NCBI RefSeq assembly: GCF_001039355.2
Contig: NW_019775648.1
Span: 59,668-123,667, forward strand
DNA from: Lingula anatina
Taxonomy: Eukaryota; Brachiopoda; Lingulata; Lingulida; Lingulidae
Direction: 5' to 3'
Length of the DNA stretch: 64,000 nt
In this document: piece after piece, positions 28,276 through 40,000 of the stretch
How the letters are laid out: each line of letters opens with the position of its first letter
Numbering within the stretch: position 1 is the stretch's first letter
The notes under the pieces: model-generated
Databases searched by the model: none
Seen by the model: only the letters and a program-made list of their open reading frames with translations
What the model was told of the DNA's origin: nothing
Translations under genes and position numbers: made by a program

Positions 28276-28620
28276 CATTGTGATATGAACCAATCAATGA
28301 ACAGAATGGGAGCGTAGCAACCCGCTCAACTCAGAATTGCGCATTTCGCGAATTGGTGAGTAGCAATCACTTTTTTACTCTTAAATTCAAAAAGACCACA
28401 GGGCGTTTAAGAACTATCGTTTGTCATTTATTTCTTCTTTATCAAACGTGATTTGCCGTGTTTGGTTTGTCTTTATTCACAGGAAGATTATAAAGGAAAT
28501 TTTTTCTTAATTCTTACAAATGTACGTCCGTCAGCTACGTTGACCATTTTTCAGTAACGAAGGTTTATTCATCTTTTCAGAATTCTACGTTGATATATTG
28601 AACGATTGTACTCTCTCTAT

Positions 28621-29733
28621 ATGTTCGGTGAATGTGGAAAATCTGTAGAAGTAGAAAGTGGTGGTAAGTAACAATTTGTCGACGTGCATTGTACACACTA
28701 CACCACTACAGCAAGTCCTTTTATTATTTCATGTGCGCATATTGTTGTATTATTTATTTATAACGCTTCTTATAAACGTTCCTTATCAGATATGTTGATA
28801 ATTTACATGTAGGCCTACTAAGTTTTGCCAAGGAATGATTTTCAGAAACTATTTCAAATATATTGGTTTTTATCTTTGCAACTTTTGGAAATCAAGATGA
28901 CATACATATTGATTAAACGGTCTTGAATTATTCTGAATAAAGCACCTTCTACATCTTGTCTTCTAGGGTGTAAACACGGCGTAGTGCCAGTGAGGGCGTG
29001 CCCTCAGTGGGCGTGTCCACTAGACCGTCCAAAACACGCCTTCGCCCGCGTGATTGACGTAACATCTGGAACGGCATGTGCCGGGATGTTTTGGGTCCCT
29101 ATGATTGGCAGGCCCGTGGGGTGGCGCGTGGAGGATCTGCCCGGCCCTGAGGTCGCCACCAAGGTTCTTTTCCTCAACAAACTACCCACGATTGAGGAGG
29201 ACCCCCTTATATGGCCAGGTAGGGTAAAAAATTCGACACATTTTCAGACTTTTTTTCTCATTCCTCTTTTAATCCACTTATCCAATTTTCAATGCCAAAA
29301 GATGTGCTCTAAATTTAATGTCATGTTAGTAATATAAATTATAGTAATTATATTAATTTTAGTATAAGTAATATTGATATATCTAAATCCCATTGTTTAT
29401 TAGCATGGAGAGATAATTAATTTGAAATTTTTTTTCACTTCAGATGATTACGCTCGCAAAGACAACTTTGAGAGCGTCAACATCAGCAAGAAAATAAAAT
29501 CCTTTTTGAAAAGAATCAAGAGAAGGATTGTGAAAGCATTGCCAAGATGTTTAAAGCAGGTATGAATATTAAGTATTGAAACATGAACTATTTTATTTTA
29601 TAGTATAAGAAAAAATAATCTTATTAACTTTGTTATTCCGATATACATGAAAATGTTGCCAATCTTCATTAATATGTCAATAATAAATAAATAATTGTTA
29701 TTTATTTATTTACAGTGCTTCTCCAAATCATAA
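28621..29733 (+). CDS. Small PPP1R15-like (GADD34/CReP-type) PP1 regulatory protein
   Basis: Coding exons 28621-28663, 28967-29218, 29444-29559 and 29716-29733 join in phases 1, 1, 0 and total 429 nt, 142 residues plus TAA. The ATG at 28621 is the first in the exon that follows acceptor TCTTTTCAG/AATTC at 28580. The protein has a Cys/Pro-rich first half, then TKVLFLNKL, a good RVxF-type PP1-docking motif, then W-P, ARKDNFE and a strongly basic amphipathic segment ending FLKRIKRRI. PPP1R15 proteins have KVxF-L/S-xx-V, a conserved aromatic, AR-x-x-x-W-E and RF-xx-RI in the same order; they bring PP1 to eIF2alpha to end the stress-induced block on translation. It is much shorter than vertebrate members. 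The gene model is strong; the family assignment is inference from motif order only. Confidence 0.6.
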
Positions 29734-30205
29734 ACACTAGCTAAGACCATCTCCTGTCGTGATCACCGGGGAAAGTGCAATATGAGCTACTGGTCTTTCA
29801 AGATCTTGACCAGCTCAAAGGAGATGACTGATACAACAGTTCCGCGTCGTGCAATATCTGTGTTGATACCGGGGAAGTGCAATATATATTTGTGTCCGTG
29901 GCTTGTGAAGAAGTATACCTACGCAGCTGCACAAGGACTTCAGCAAGTCACGTGGATAATCAACTATTTAGAGCGGCATTGTCAAACTGAAGAAGCTCTC
30001 TTGTTCAGCAGTGCTGGCGGTTGTTAATATGTTTATATTATGTTAATATGTATATAATTGTATATATTAATAATATGAACATTGCTCCTTATATCAAGAA
30101 AGGAAAAAACGGGCAGATTTGTTCAGCTCTTGAGCAAAGTTATCATGGCTGTGTATTGTAAATATTGTTAATACTCTTGTCATTGTAAATAATAAAAAGA
30201 TGTAT
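29734..30205 (+). promoter_or_regulatory. 3'UTR with three miR-92-type target sites
   Basis: After the stop codon the sequence carries GTGCAATA at 29775-29782, 29849-29856 and 29877-29884. Each is a perfect 8-mer match to the seed of the bilaterian miR-92/miR-25 family (seed AUUGCAC). At the first and third sites the upstream bases ACCGGGGAA(A) can also pair with the CCCGG-containing 3' part of miR-92. An AATAAA at 30191-30196 marks the likely transcript end. An 81-codon open frame starting at 29782 overlaps these sites and is treated as chance. Confidence 0.6.
30191..30196 (+). terminator. Polyadenylation signal AATAAA of the small PPP1R15-like gene
   Basis: AATAAA follows a T-rich 3'UTR about 460 bp after the stop codon and is followed within 30 bp by a T-rich stretch. 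Confidence 0.6.
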
Positions 30206-30540
30206 CTTATGACTTATTTTTTTCTCGGATAAAAACCAAGCCCCTTATTTACACTTTTAAGCGACATTGGTAAAATTCTGTCACCAAATATTTTAGCCTT
30301 ACATTTTATTTGCTTTGTTTGACTATAACTTACCTACAGTGTTCGAAATTAACACTATCCTAATGACCCGAGTCCGACAACTTTAATTCTTTCGCATCTG
30401 ACAGGCCAGACAATCAAGCAACTTCTTCGAGAAGGTTGATGGTCAAGCAAATTTGAAACATTTATAATATACATTTATTACGTGACATTTGTACTTTAAT
30501 AAACCACCTGAGAATATTGAAAAAAAAAATGGATAGATGA

Positions 30541-30571
<31 letters not shown>

Positions 30572-30745
30572 GTCCAAATGGTTGTGATGGAAGTCCAACC
30601 ATTTTCTCTTATAAATTACATTCTTTCCTTTTTTTCATGTTTGTGTCACATTCTATAAAATTCAACTTGATATCGTAGGAAAATTCACTTCATATCCGTC
30701 ATGTGAAATCCGTCTCGAGGGGCGGTGGGGGGGGGGGGGGGGGGG
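30541..30745. repeat. (TG)n microsatellite and poly-G run
   Basis: A (TG)n tract occupies about 30541-30569, and an uninterrupted run of about 19 G follows at about 30727-30745, able to form a G-quadruplex. Both lie in intergenic DNA. Confidence 0.9.
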
Positions 30746-32142
30746 CGAAGGAGAACCCTGGTCACCTTACATCACGAAAAAGGTCTGAAAAAGAAACGTG
30801 ACTTAGTATAGCATTACGATTTCAGCAAATCCAAATCGCCTTCCCTGGATGGGGATCCATTATTATATAAACATTTGCTTTAGTTTAGATCGAGGCTTCT
30901 GAACGGAATATATGTGAACTTATTGTGTGAGTCAAGTGAGCGTGAAGATAAAACCAAGATCAGGCAATGATGGAGAAATAAAGAAGCCACCTGCAACAAT
31001 GACGCAATTTACACATGTAGGTCTAAAAGCACCGAAAAAAAAATGGTACAGTAGTTCATTGACTGTGTAAATAAATGTTGACTGGTAGTATCGAACAAAT
31101 TTGTTGAGTAGTTGAACTGCTATTACACTGCATTCGTAGAAATGACGCGTTTTTTCTGCACATGCACAAAACGCAATATAAAGGGAGCGTACAACGCATG
31201 TGTTCTTCCCTTGCCCGCTTCCAGGGGTCGCAGATTGATTTTCAGTAGATATTTACAGTTATGATTCTGGCTAATTTATGGCACGCTTCTCTGCTGATCA
31301 AAAATGCAAATAATTAATTAGCGGGCCTGGTGGAGGGTAGTAAAAGCTTTAGTCTACTTGTGATTCAAAAAGAATCTTAAAGGGCACTAAACTCGGTTTT
31401 TAACCTTAAAATTCGAGTCTGAAGACCAAAAATCTCGGCCTACAACGAGACGGGCCAGAACTTAACGAAGTTACGGAAACAAATTAGGTGAGAGTACAAC
31501 CAAGGAAGTGGATACCGGCTAGATGCCTCAACTGAGCCCATATTGTAGAACTCGCACAGACGCTAAGCTACCAGTATTGGCATTAACCATGCCTACCTGT
31601 CTAAATGTAAAGATTAAGGACGCTTATTCTTGTATCATATGAAGGTAGGGCTTTTTTTAAGTTACGAATTTTTAAAATTTTTTTAAATTTTTTTATTTAA
31701 GTTAAAACTTCTTATCTTTTTGTGAAATGATTGGGTATAACTGTTCACGATCAGTGCTGCACAGTAAAACTTTTTTGATGCCTTTGCCATAGCCATATGC
31801 GTCATACGATAGCAAAAATTGCAACAATTGAAGATTTGGCGCGAAAATCCTTTATAGGGTACCTTTGTAATGGGCAAATTTGTTGTCAGTTTTTTCGTGA
31901 ACACGGACGTTTTTTTCGTCAAATTTAACCAACCAGCCGACTAACGGGTCTTGACCATCAGGCACGCAGGTGAGAGGACAAGCATTCCATCTATATACTT
32001 ACGAGGCGTCTGGCTATAGAATACAGGAAGCCAAAGGGTATTAAAATAAACTTACAGGTCCTCACTGTGCAGTGGTCAGTACGCAGGTATGAGGTCATTC
32101 AGTGAGGAACGTAGTTAAGAAAGCTATTACCCCTGCATATTA

Positions 32143-32592
32143 GACAGCGTTCAGATTCAAACATCGTATCAGCTGGTTCGATCCAACTTTGCAGGGGATT
32201 CCCATAATTTTTAGATCGATCTATCCCTCTGTAGATTACTGTCAGCTTAGCCGGCTTAAGCGTCTGTCCCGCCTTCTAAAAGCTGTAAGGGGGTAATTAA
32301 CTATGGTGCGCGCTCGGCTGACTGCAATTTAGCGTGAGCCCCCCAGGGAGTTAGGTCGATCTAAATCTTAATCTCTGGATCGATCTAAATATCTGGGAAT
32401 GCACCCTAAGTTGCATTCAGTGTAATCAGCTTTATTGTCTGGCACGCAACATGGAGTAGCTAGAGTGTAATTTACTTTCGTGTGCGCTCTCCTTAGCCGC
32501 TTTTAAGCCGATATCATTGATTGCAATTTGGGAGAAACTCCTGTCGAGTTGGATCGATCCAGCTAGTACGATGGGTTAATCTGAACGCTCCC
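32143..32592. mobile_element. 450-bp MITE with TTA target duplication
   Basis: The left end GACAGCGTTCAGATT and the right end (reverse complement GGGAGCGTTCAGATT) match at 13 of 15 bases. Similarity continues inward for about 45 bp, through CATCGTA and CAGCTGG/CGATCCAACT-like blocks. The trinucleotide TTA flanks both sides (32140-32142 and 32593-32595). Interior palindromic GATCGATC blocks recur. A 3-bp TTA duplication with terminal inverted repeats and no coding capacity fits a PIF/Harbinger-type non-autonomous element; the superfamily is inferred from the duplication alone. Confidence 0.65.
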
Positions 32593-34052
32593 TTAGTTGG
32601 TTGGAAATTCAGTGTAGCCAAGCTTCCTACCCTAAAAAGACTCCATTATTGCCAGCCTGACGAAGAAAAGTTCCCTTTCTGTTGACAAGATCGTCTGCGG
32701 GAATCAGAAATTCAGGGTAATTGTGTAAAGATGGCCTGGCGCAATTTAACAGAAGGTACATATTATTCAAAACTGCTGTTTTAAAATAGTTAATCGAGTT
32801 GCACCAAAAGTGTGAAACAATTTTTGGTGTGTTGAGAATTTAGTTTTTGGTTCATGTGGCATATTAGATATACTCTGAGTTTGAGCGTTTGCCGTGAAGT
32901 CAGGCCATGATGCTAAATATACACGTATTTACTTATTTCTTGAGTAGTGGCGTTTTTAGATTTTAGCAAGTGCTTGAGAAAGGTTATAAAATGGGTGTCA
33001 GATGCTTAGAAAGGGGAGCAATTTTAATTTACTTTCCTGGAAAGTATTAAGCTGAGAAGGCCTGAAACCAAAGCTCTGAGAGCAAGGAATTGACTAAATG
33101 GTACCGCTTGTCTAAGAAAAGACGCGTCAATCTCTTTTGCGTATGAAATTTATTTCAAGTGGTGCTGCGCAAAATGATGTATTGTTATTTTATGCCGATT
33201 CTTTACCGATATAGAAAAGAACAATTGGACTTTGATAATTGTGTGCCGTACAGAGAATTGAAATGTGGGCGGAGGCTGCAGATTGAAGGATACAAATCAG
33301 TAACTAGTGCGTTGTTCTTGGAATGAATGCTGCGTAAATGAGATTATCGGATGTGATGGGACGAGCTCATAACGGTGACACCACGGTGACGTTTTATCTG
33401 ATTTACACTTGTCCGACTTGCAGAACGAGCGTGCTGGTTTTGTGGAAATAAGCCATTGTTTTGCTATCGTATTGCTATCTGTCTTTTCCTAAAACTATAC
33501 TCTACATTGTGGGAAAATATTCCGATCGTTATAGTGTTTTAAACTATATTTGTATTTTGTGACAAGGCATCTGATCGTATTCGAATTGTTCTGTTATCTG
33601 TCTGCCTTTCTGTTCTGTAACAAAACACTAGATTGTGGGAAAAATCCAGATACACTTAATTCCATTTAAAATCTATTTTTCTTCTCTATTAAGTCGCCCT
33701 GCCTTTCGGTGGCGTTCTGAGATGTGGTCGGTGGGGATGTGTATACAGTAGGCATTCCGCGAGATTATCTACCCACTTTTATTTTAGTTCTGAGTCATAG
33801 TCCACAAGTGGCACGTGTGTGAAGTGTGGCAAGAATGAAAGACGGCTGAGCATTTGTTGTTTACACATTTCAGTTCATTGAACGCTGCTGTTCTCCTCCG
33901 AAGCGGCGATAATTGATGCCAGAACTCCCCAAACCAAAAAGACGCAAAAGGGCAAGGGACACAATACAAACTGAGGCTTACGCAATTAGTTCCTGTCAGA
34001 AACAAATTGGAACGATGAGTGTTAAGTGGAACTACTGGTTTTTACAAAGAAT

Positions 34053-37000
34053 ATGAAGTTTTTACTGCTGTGTGTTGCTGTTGTAACCTGTTTTGGTGAG
34101 CATCAAGCAGTCATGTACCGGTGCCAGGGGGCCAGGGAGAACAGTTACAGCTAATTGTACTCGTGGCACTATATAAAGTCATTGAAGTCAAGAACAGTTC
34201 TACATGTAGTTTTTTTGCTGTGGTGACAATGTATTACTGTACCTACATATTTCTGTTGAACTGATTGTATACTTTTCTACTTTACTTTAAGTCGGTATTG
34301 ATTCAAGAAAGAAAATGGGCTTTTAAGGCTGCTGAATTTAAAACGTAGATGGCAATAATTATATATAAAACTTTATGTTTGATTTCAGAATTTGCGGAAA
34401 CATTTAATTGTAAAGAGGAGTGTCTCATTGAAGACGAAGCCAAGTTTCTCACCGGAGAACCCCTTGTAAGTGTTAACCTGAGCACCGTGTGCTTTCCACG
34501 AGAGGATGATCAGGGATATTACTGTCGCTGTCCTTTGAAAGGATTTCTTAGAAAGGACGGGAAGTGCCAAGGTAATTTTAAGAGTACCATATATATATTT
34601 TTATCTTCTTTACTCTATGTTTTGCCATTTAAGCAGCTGGCTTAACAACTATTCATAATTAAATGTCCCGCTCGCTTTATCTACATTCGTTTTAAAAAGA
34701 AATATTGTCGCTATTATTTGTATTTTAAAGGGAGTTATTATTGTTGTTCTTTTTAAACATCTGGTTTCAAAGTTCAAGGCTTTTAGAAATCTAAATCGAT
34801 TGTTAGTTGGTGAAAATTATTCCCATTAAAACAATTGTACACCATTCCAACTTGAAAAGGTTATTTTAATGCTTTTTAATGGTTATTTGTTCTATAGAAA
34901 CCTGAAACTTACGCGAGAATACCCATCTATTGTCTTAATTCGAATACAATCTTAAGCGACATACAATACTAACAGGAACATTTAACGCTGCTCTTTACAT
35001 TCAATTACCAGGAACTTAATATCTTATTGTTTTCTGTAGATTTGGATGAATGCGGCCGAGGTATTCACGCGTGCCATGGAGCATCTACGTGCGTCAATAC
35101 ATTTGGGGGTTACGTGTGCCGATGCCACGACAAGAGAATGGGAGATGGGAAACGCTCCTGCAGGAAAGGTGAGGGGGGCTTTCCGATAAGTTCGAACCAG
35201 TAAGGAAAACTGTGCATTATGTGTAGTATCATTTTAATACAGACCTGAAAAAATAACGTACAGATGTTAAATTGCATAGTTATTAGATCAAATGTTACTC
35301 TCTCGAGCAGAATGGTGCTCTCTGCGTTTTATTTTGGAACTTAAAGCCTCCCGTATTTCAAGTCTTGTTAACATTAGGGATTTAACTTTTGCCCAATCTA
35401 ACATCTCTTTTTTCTATACTAAGTAGACCAGAAAATGCCGCAGGCAATCATGCAGNGCCAGAGGAGCCGGCGGAGCCGGCGGAACATGCGGGTCGGGACT
35501 AAAACCATGTGTACCGCAGCGCCTACGCTGGTGGTACAATTACTACATGTACTTGTACTCTGAGGCTAAATACTACTTATATTCTGAGTTAACGTTCATT
35601 TACAGACTGGTATGTGGAATGTACAAGTGCGTTACAACGATACCAAAAAGAACAAGTGGAGCGAGAAGAAGATGTGTGGCAAAAGAAACGCGAAAAGTAC
35701 TTGGAGGAACTGAGCGAAGACCTGAAAAAGTTAAAAGAGTCAGCTAATGGCCTTGCTGAATCATACCTCCGATTTATTTACAAGACGTTTCCTCCCAAGG
35801 GGGGAAATAAGAAATTAGACGAAGAAGCCCTTGACTCCGGGGAACACGACAGCATCAAGAAAGTCCTGTTGAAGGCTATACAACATTACCATCCAGATCG
35901 CCAGAAAGAGCATGGGGAACAGTGGGTTGTCCTCTGTGAGGAAATTACCAAATACCTCACTGCGAAATATGAAACTTTCAAGTAACTTAAAGATACACAG
36001 CACAATATTTCACAGCAAAAAAAAAAAAAAAAAAAAAAAAAGTGAAACAAAAACCCTAATCCCTAATTAGTAGATGTTTTTTGTCGGTAATATGGTTCAA
36101 TATACATTTGTCTTTAGTCAGAATGAAATGGACAATAAATAATAAGGTTAATGTCACCCCAAGCAACAACTTTGCTGCTTTTGTTACAAACGCTATGAAT
36201 CCATAGGACTTTAAATCGACTTTTTTCAACAAAAAACTGATATGCTTATATTTTAATAAATGTATCTGTCTGTCTACTTAAAATAATTTTGTAATATTAT
36301 TATAGTTATTCTTTATTGACAGAAAAGAAATTTACACAATATTCCATTATGGTAACATGCGTATATTTAAAGCTTTGGTCTTTTAGTTTATAATTTTTAG
36401 TTAATTTTAAAATACCTTATGATTTTATTATTTAAGACACATTGTAAAACTTCAACCTTTAGGTTGCAATTTTAGCAAATAAATTATTATTATTATAAAA
36501 TTATTATTATTAATTAATTAATAAAACTCATTTAAAACGCCACCTACCGATCCGTCTTTATTTGTGTCCATATCTTGGAAGATCTGGTCCACGCTGTACG
36601 TCTTACCGAACAGCACTGTGGCATCGTGCTCGGTGAATATGCCCTGGAAAGAGGCGAGTGACGTATTGAATAGGAAAGGCATTAAGATTTTAAATCGCGT
36701 TTAAAAAATATATATTATTTTTGCTTTCAATTATCTAATGCATTATTATAACGGATTCATTATCATCTTTGCTATTATTCTGAAAAAATGCTAGCACCAT
36801 TATACATGTATGATATACTGAAATGGGTAGAGTCGAATCGAGATTAATATTAGTTATTACGCCTAACAAAGGACGCTTGAGTAATCCCTGCATATGGTTT
36901 TACCCACATAACCCCCTTAACGCAATCTTTATATTTTCCTTTACATTTTGCAGCGCTTTCCTTAGTTCGTCTTTATCTATGGCGTCGTTCCCGTCTTTAT

Positions 37001-40000
37001 CGCACTCGCGGAGGGCTTGCCAAAAGTGCATGGCAGCCTCAAATATTCGGTTCCTTTTTCTCTCCGTCTTCAGATATTGATCTACGATGGGACCATTGAG
37101 CCTAAAAGGGAATATTGATTGTAATAAAAGAAAGAATGTTAACATCAAAGCTAGACCCTAACAAGCTCTTGTCTTTGATTTATTCGGTTCATCAACCATG
37201 CATTGCTGAAATCGTTTGTGAATTAAAAAGTTAAAGAGGTAAGTACTTGGGAAATGTCTCGATATACTCAAGTAGCCCGAAAGTTTTCTGCCTAGTGCAC
37301 AGTGGAATAAGTTTATTGTGTGTGTGTGAATGGATGGAGCTTCTCCGTCCGCAATCACAACTTTTATTTGACAAAGAATGAGATGATTAATTACCGACAA
37401 GTAAATGTAATTAAAAATGTAGTCTATTGCTTTGAAAAGTCTATTTAACACTTACTTGGCCAATTTTGTTTCTGGTCGGGGGTTTTCAAAGTAGAATTCC
37501 GCTTTCCCGTCATCGTCTAGTTTTGTCAGTCTGTTTTCAAACTGATTCTTCATGAACTCCACTTCGTTACCAGAATACTGAGGAAAATGAGGATAAAGCG
37601 ATAGTTATAATTTTACTTCTTTCTCCTTTTTCTTTCACTTCAAATTGGAAACTTGAATGTTGTATATAATGTTGCATTTGCCACGACGTGCAATGATGCG
37701 TTGCAATGCAATGTGATGCAATTTGTCCAATTTGTCAAATAATGTTTTATTTGCTATAATGTTCGGATGTTGCTAAGACATGTAAATTAAACGGTTTCTA
37801 CATCATCCCTTGCGTTAACATAATAATTGTCAAAGTTACTTACAAGCATCATCCCTAGTGTTTTAGTATTGTGTCCTCCAAACATAAAATGCTGATTTGT
37901 CGCTTTGTGCTTTGTGCTAACATCAAGACGCTTCAAGAAGGAGTCTTTGGGTTTCATAGACAAAAACCAACCTGAAAACGTATAAGAAGTATATATGAAA
38001 GTCAAAATACTGATGATGATGCACTGTGTTCGTTTTATTCGTCCAAGAGTCGTATAAACGTGTTTCCGCTGCATTCTTTTTTTCAGTTGAATCTAGTGGC
38101 AAGGGACCTTAGGTCTTGGAGTTTTTGTAATCACTTTTATTAATTTTTCATTCGTGTTTACAAAACATCCACTCCTTTGTGGTCAATTCTCAGTTTACTG
38201 CGTAGATGGTTGCAGTACCGGCCTGCAAGGATTTTATTTTAAAGTATTAAGAGCTGGAAGGAGCGGTCGTTGGCGAGGGCCTACACATGAAAGTTGTACT
38301 CTTTCAACAAATGCACTAGAAAAAACTAACGCGTGCACTTGTTGATTCCTTCCATCAGATCAATATACTACTAAAAAACGACACCTTAAGTGCTGATGCT
38401 GATTTTAATTTACGTATAAAAATCATCTCCACGATACTCCGACAAAANATTCCACGAGGGCCAGTGGGGGAGCGTGTGCCACTATGGCTGGGACATCAAC
38501 GACGGCCGCGTCGTCTGCAGGCAGTTGGGATTTCCTGGAGTGCGGAACGTTAAGGGGTACGCCCGGTACGGGGAGGGCCGGGGCCCAGTGTGGCTGACAG
38601 AGCTGCAGTGTGAGGGGAGTGAGGAGAACCTGCTGGACTGTCAGCACGCTAACTGGGGGAACACTGGCTGCGGACATAATCTGGATGCCGCCGTGTACTG
38701 TTATCCCGGTAAAGAGCGTTCTTTTATTTATTTAATTGTGATAAATCTTTGGGTTTCTTTCCCATGTACTACAACCTGACTTCTTTTCATCTTCAGAGTT
38801 TTAGCAAGTCACATCAAAATTTCTTTTACATCCAAGAAGAAAAAAAGAAAAAAAGCGTAGCATTTGTCAATTTTTCCAGGTACGCTTGCTAGAAGTATGA
38901 AATCTTTGCGATAGGTCATATGTTTGTGAGGGCGTGAATGTTATTTCGCACACAGTAGAAGACATATGCCAACTGGAATTTTAGTGTTTAGAAAAAAAAA
39001 ACGTTTCATTCTGCCGCAAACCCACTGACCTAGGGTGCAAATATTTCCAGTAAAAGTTGCTAAATGGTTGCTGTGTATTTCCAGACCTGCGCCTCAGTGA
39101 CGGTGACAAACACTATGGCCGAGTAGAGGTGTTTCACAGCGGTCAGTGGGGCAGGATTTGTGCTGACCAGTGGACCGATCTCGAGGCCAACGTGGCGTGC
39201 AGACAAATGGGATTTACACGAGGTTTTGCCTTGAACATGTCGACAGCTGATGCAGAGAGTTCGACTTCAGTGGTTTCCCTGCGTCTCGATCACGTTGAGT
39301 GCAGCGGGAACGAGACGCGTCTGAAAGGGTGTGAGCTCGGGCTCTGGGGAAATGTGAGAAACTGTGATGGTGTAGAGGGTGCGGCTGTCTACTGCGAAGG
39401 TATCAATTAAAAAAAAGAAAAAAACAAGATATTTTTTAATGAAAAAAAAAATAGATTACTTGATAAAGCACTCTTCTCATTCTACTTTAAAGAAAGAAAG
39501 AAAGTGTCCAAATCCGAAAATGTGAGGTACACAGTAGTCAGTAAATTATACCACATACTACTGTCAACATTCAATTTAAAGGAGAGAGCTATATTTATAC
39601 TTACACTTTTTACCGTATACTATTGTAGAAGATGCACCTGTCCGTCTGGCGGACGGCAACAGTAACTATGGCCGCGTGGAGGTCCTCGAAGATGACCACT
39701 GGGGAACGGTGTCTGACGACCACTGGGACTACAAAGACGCCGTGGTCGTATGCCGCCAGCTGGGGTACCACAACGGGTGGGCGTACACCTCTGCGCGGTA
39801 TGGCCCAGGGTTCGGTATGGTGTGGTTGGGGGACGTCCAGTGTACGGGCATGGAGCCCAGCTTAAACCAGTGTACCTCTGGGGTGATATCACGACAGAAC
39901 TTGGATCACAGTAAGGACGCCTCGGTCAAGTGTGATCCGGACCCAGGTAGTTTTTTATTTGTTTAAATGTGTTGTTGTTTCGAATTCCTTATCATTTGCA

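Larger units (their letters stand above)
30210..34052. other. Intergenic region between the small gene and the SRCR/ZP gene
   Basis: I find no open frame with splice support in this 3.8 kb. It holds the (TG)n and poly-G tracts, a TATAAAGGG at about 31176 with no recognisable gene behind it, and the 450-bp inverted-repeat element at 32143-32592. The last few hundred bases are the probable promoter and 5'UTR of the gene starting at 34053. Confidence 0.5.
35541..38446. repeat. Displaced near-identical copy of 48268-51210
   Basis: About 2.9 kb is almost identical to 48268-51210 in the same orientation, with scattered substitutions and small indels, for example a TA difference near 36931 and a 16-bp gap near 38433. 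About 370 bp (38050-38416) shows no difference by eye. It contains the last exon of the TPR-J gene (35606-35985) and four exons of the patatin gene (- strand). It lies inside the SRCR gene between two single Ns. A misplaced alternative haplotype is more likely than a true duplication. Confidence 0.9.

Noticed and set aside
29782-30027. 81-codon open frame after the small PPP1R15-like gene
   Set aside because: It begins inside a miR-92-type site, follows the in-frame stop of a well-supported spliced gene, and shows no domain. Best explained as 3'UTR.
38154-38345. 63-codon frame repeated identically at 50898-51089
   Set aside because: It has no ATG start, lies in a patatin intron on the opposite strand, and its identity is due to the displaced copy.
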